The notes beneath the pieces are model-generated. The model was not told the DNA's origin, did not search any database, and saw only the letters and a list, made by a program, of their open reading frames with translations. Shown here in pieces: positions 63,951 through 64,000 of a stretch of DNA of 64,000 nucleotides; positions within the stretch are counted from its first letter, which is position 1, and every line of letters starts with the position of its first letter. A program made the position numbers and the translations under genes. Source of the stretch: Sphingomonas sp. BK345 (GTDB taxonomy: Bacteria > Pseudomonadota > Alphaproteobacteria > Sphingomonadales > Sphingomonadaceae); NCBI RefSeq assembly GCF_014193845.1, contig NZ_JACHZX010000002.1, forward strand, positions 310,001 to 374,000, in the 5' to 3' direction.

Positions 63951-63970
63951 GCTCCTGCGTACGCAGGAGC
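63951..63970. repeat. perfect 20-bp palindrome, family C
   Basis: gctcctgcgtacgcaggagc, an exact palindrome upstream of lpdA. Same family as 21564-21583 and 38411-38430. Confidence 0.65.
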
Positions 63971-64000
63971 CCAGGGTTATCGCGAGGCGCCCTCTGTGGC

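Overview
The window is a high-GC bacterial chromosome segment that reads as an alphaproteobacterium of the Sphingomonas group. The basis is protein-level resemblance (GyrA N-terminus, PdhB carrying its own lipoyl domain, UPF0262, CbtAB, a TonB-dependent receptor) plus intergenic hairpin repeats of a sphingomonad type. No rRNA, CRISPR, prophage or insertion sequence is visible. One tRNA gene (CAT anticodon) is present. Gene density is very high, and many neighbours overlap by 4 bases (ATGA or GTGA), implying translational coupling.

Layout. 0-5.3 kb: a TonB-dependent receptor, then a phrB-cfa pair on the minus strand. 5.5-8.7 kb: hisI, a lipoprotein, a MerR/LiuR-like regulator with a palindromic operator, and an acyl-CoA dehydrogenase. 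9-12.6 kb: MFS exporter, cysK and a SleB-type cell wall hydrolase on the minus strand. 12.7-15.2 kb: pdhA-pdhB. 15.3-18.4 kb: three Tad pilus pseudopilin/TadG-like genes. 18.5-26.7 kb: a short squalene/phytoene-synthase-like protein, an EF-hand protein, trmFO, two DUF proteins, gyrA, an SDR and yaaA. 26.9-30.8 kb: a TPR protein, an Lrp regulator, a degenerate histidine kinase and the tRNA. 30.9-35 kb: cyoABCD quinol oxidase preceded by a small DUF5818 gene. 35-38.3 kb: cdd, a degenerate GH25 protein, UPF0262 and dnaB.

From 38.5 to 60.8 kb lies a nearly complete aerobic cobalamin cluster. The late steps are cobU, cobD, cbiB, cobQ, cobS, cobC, cobT and cobO with a DUF1636 protein. The cobalt transporter genes cbtA and cbtB come next. 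The corrin ring steps are cobF, B, M, E, L, K, J, I, H, G, the chelatase subunit gene cobN, and cobW. Two minus-strand cobalamin riboswitches sit upstream of cbtB and cobW, so cobalt uptake, ring synthesis and late assembly should fall under B12 feedback. Uroporphyrinogen methyltransferase, the CobS/CobT chelatase subunits and bluB are not in the window. The right end holds a DUF4126 membrane protein, a small conserved protein, a TOBE protein and lpdA, which probably supplies E3 to the PdhAB complex.

The most unusual signal is a set of modular, palindrome-rich repeat elements (about 20-350 bp, several built like REPIN doublets). They occupy many gaps and have also apparently been inserted, with the frame kept open, inside three cobalamin genes: cbiB, cobG and cobN. 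Each insert lies in what looks like a linker and encodes low-complexity residues absent from the usual family pattern.
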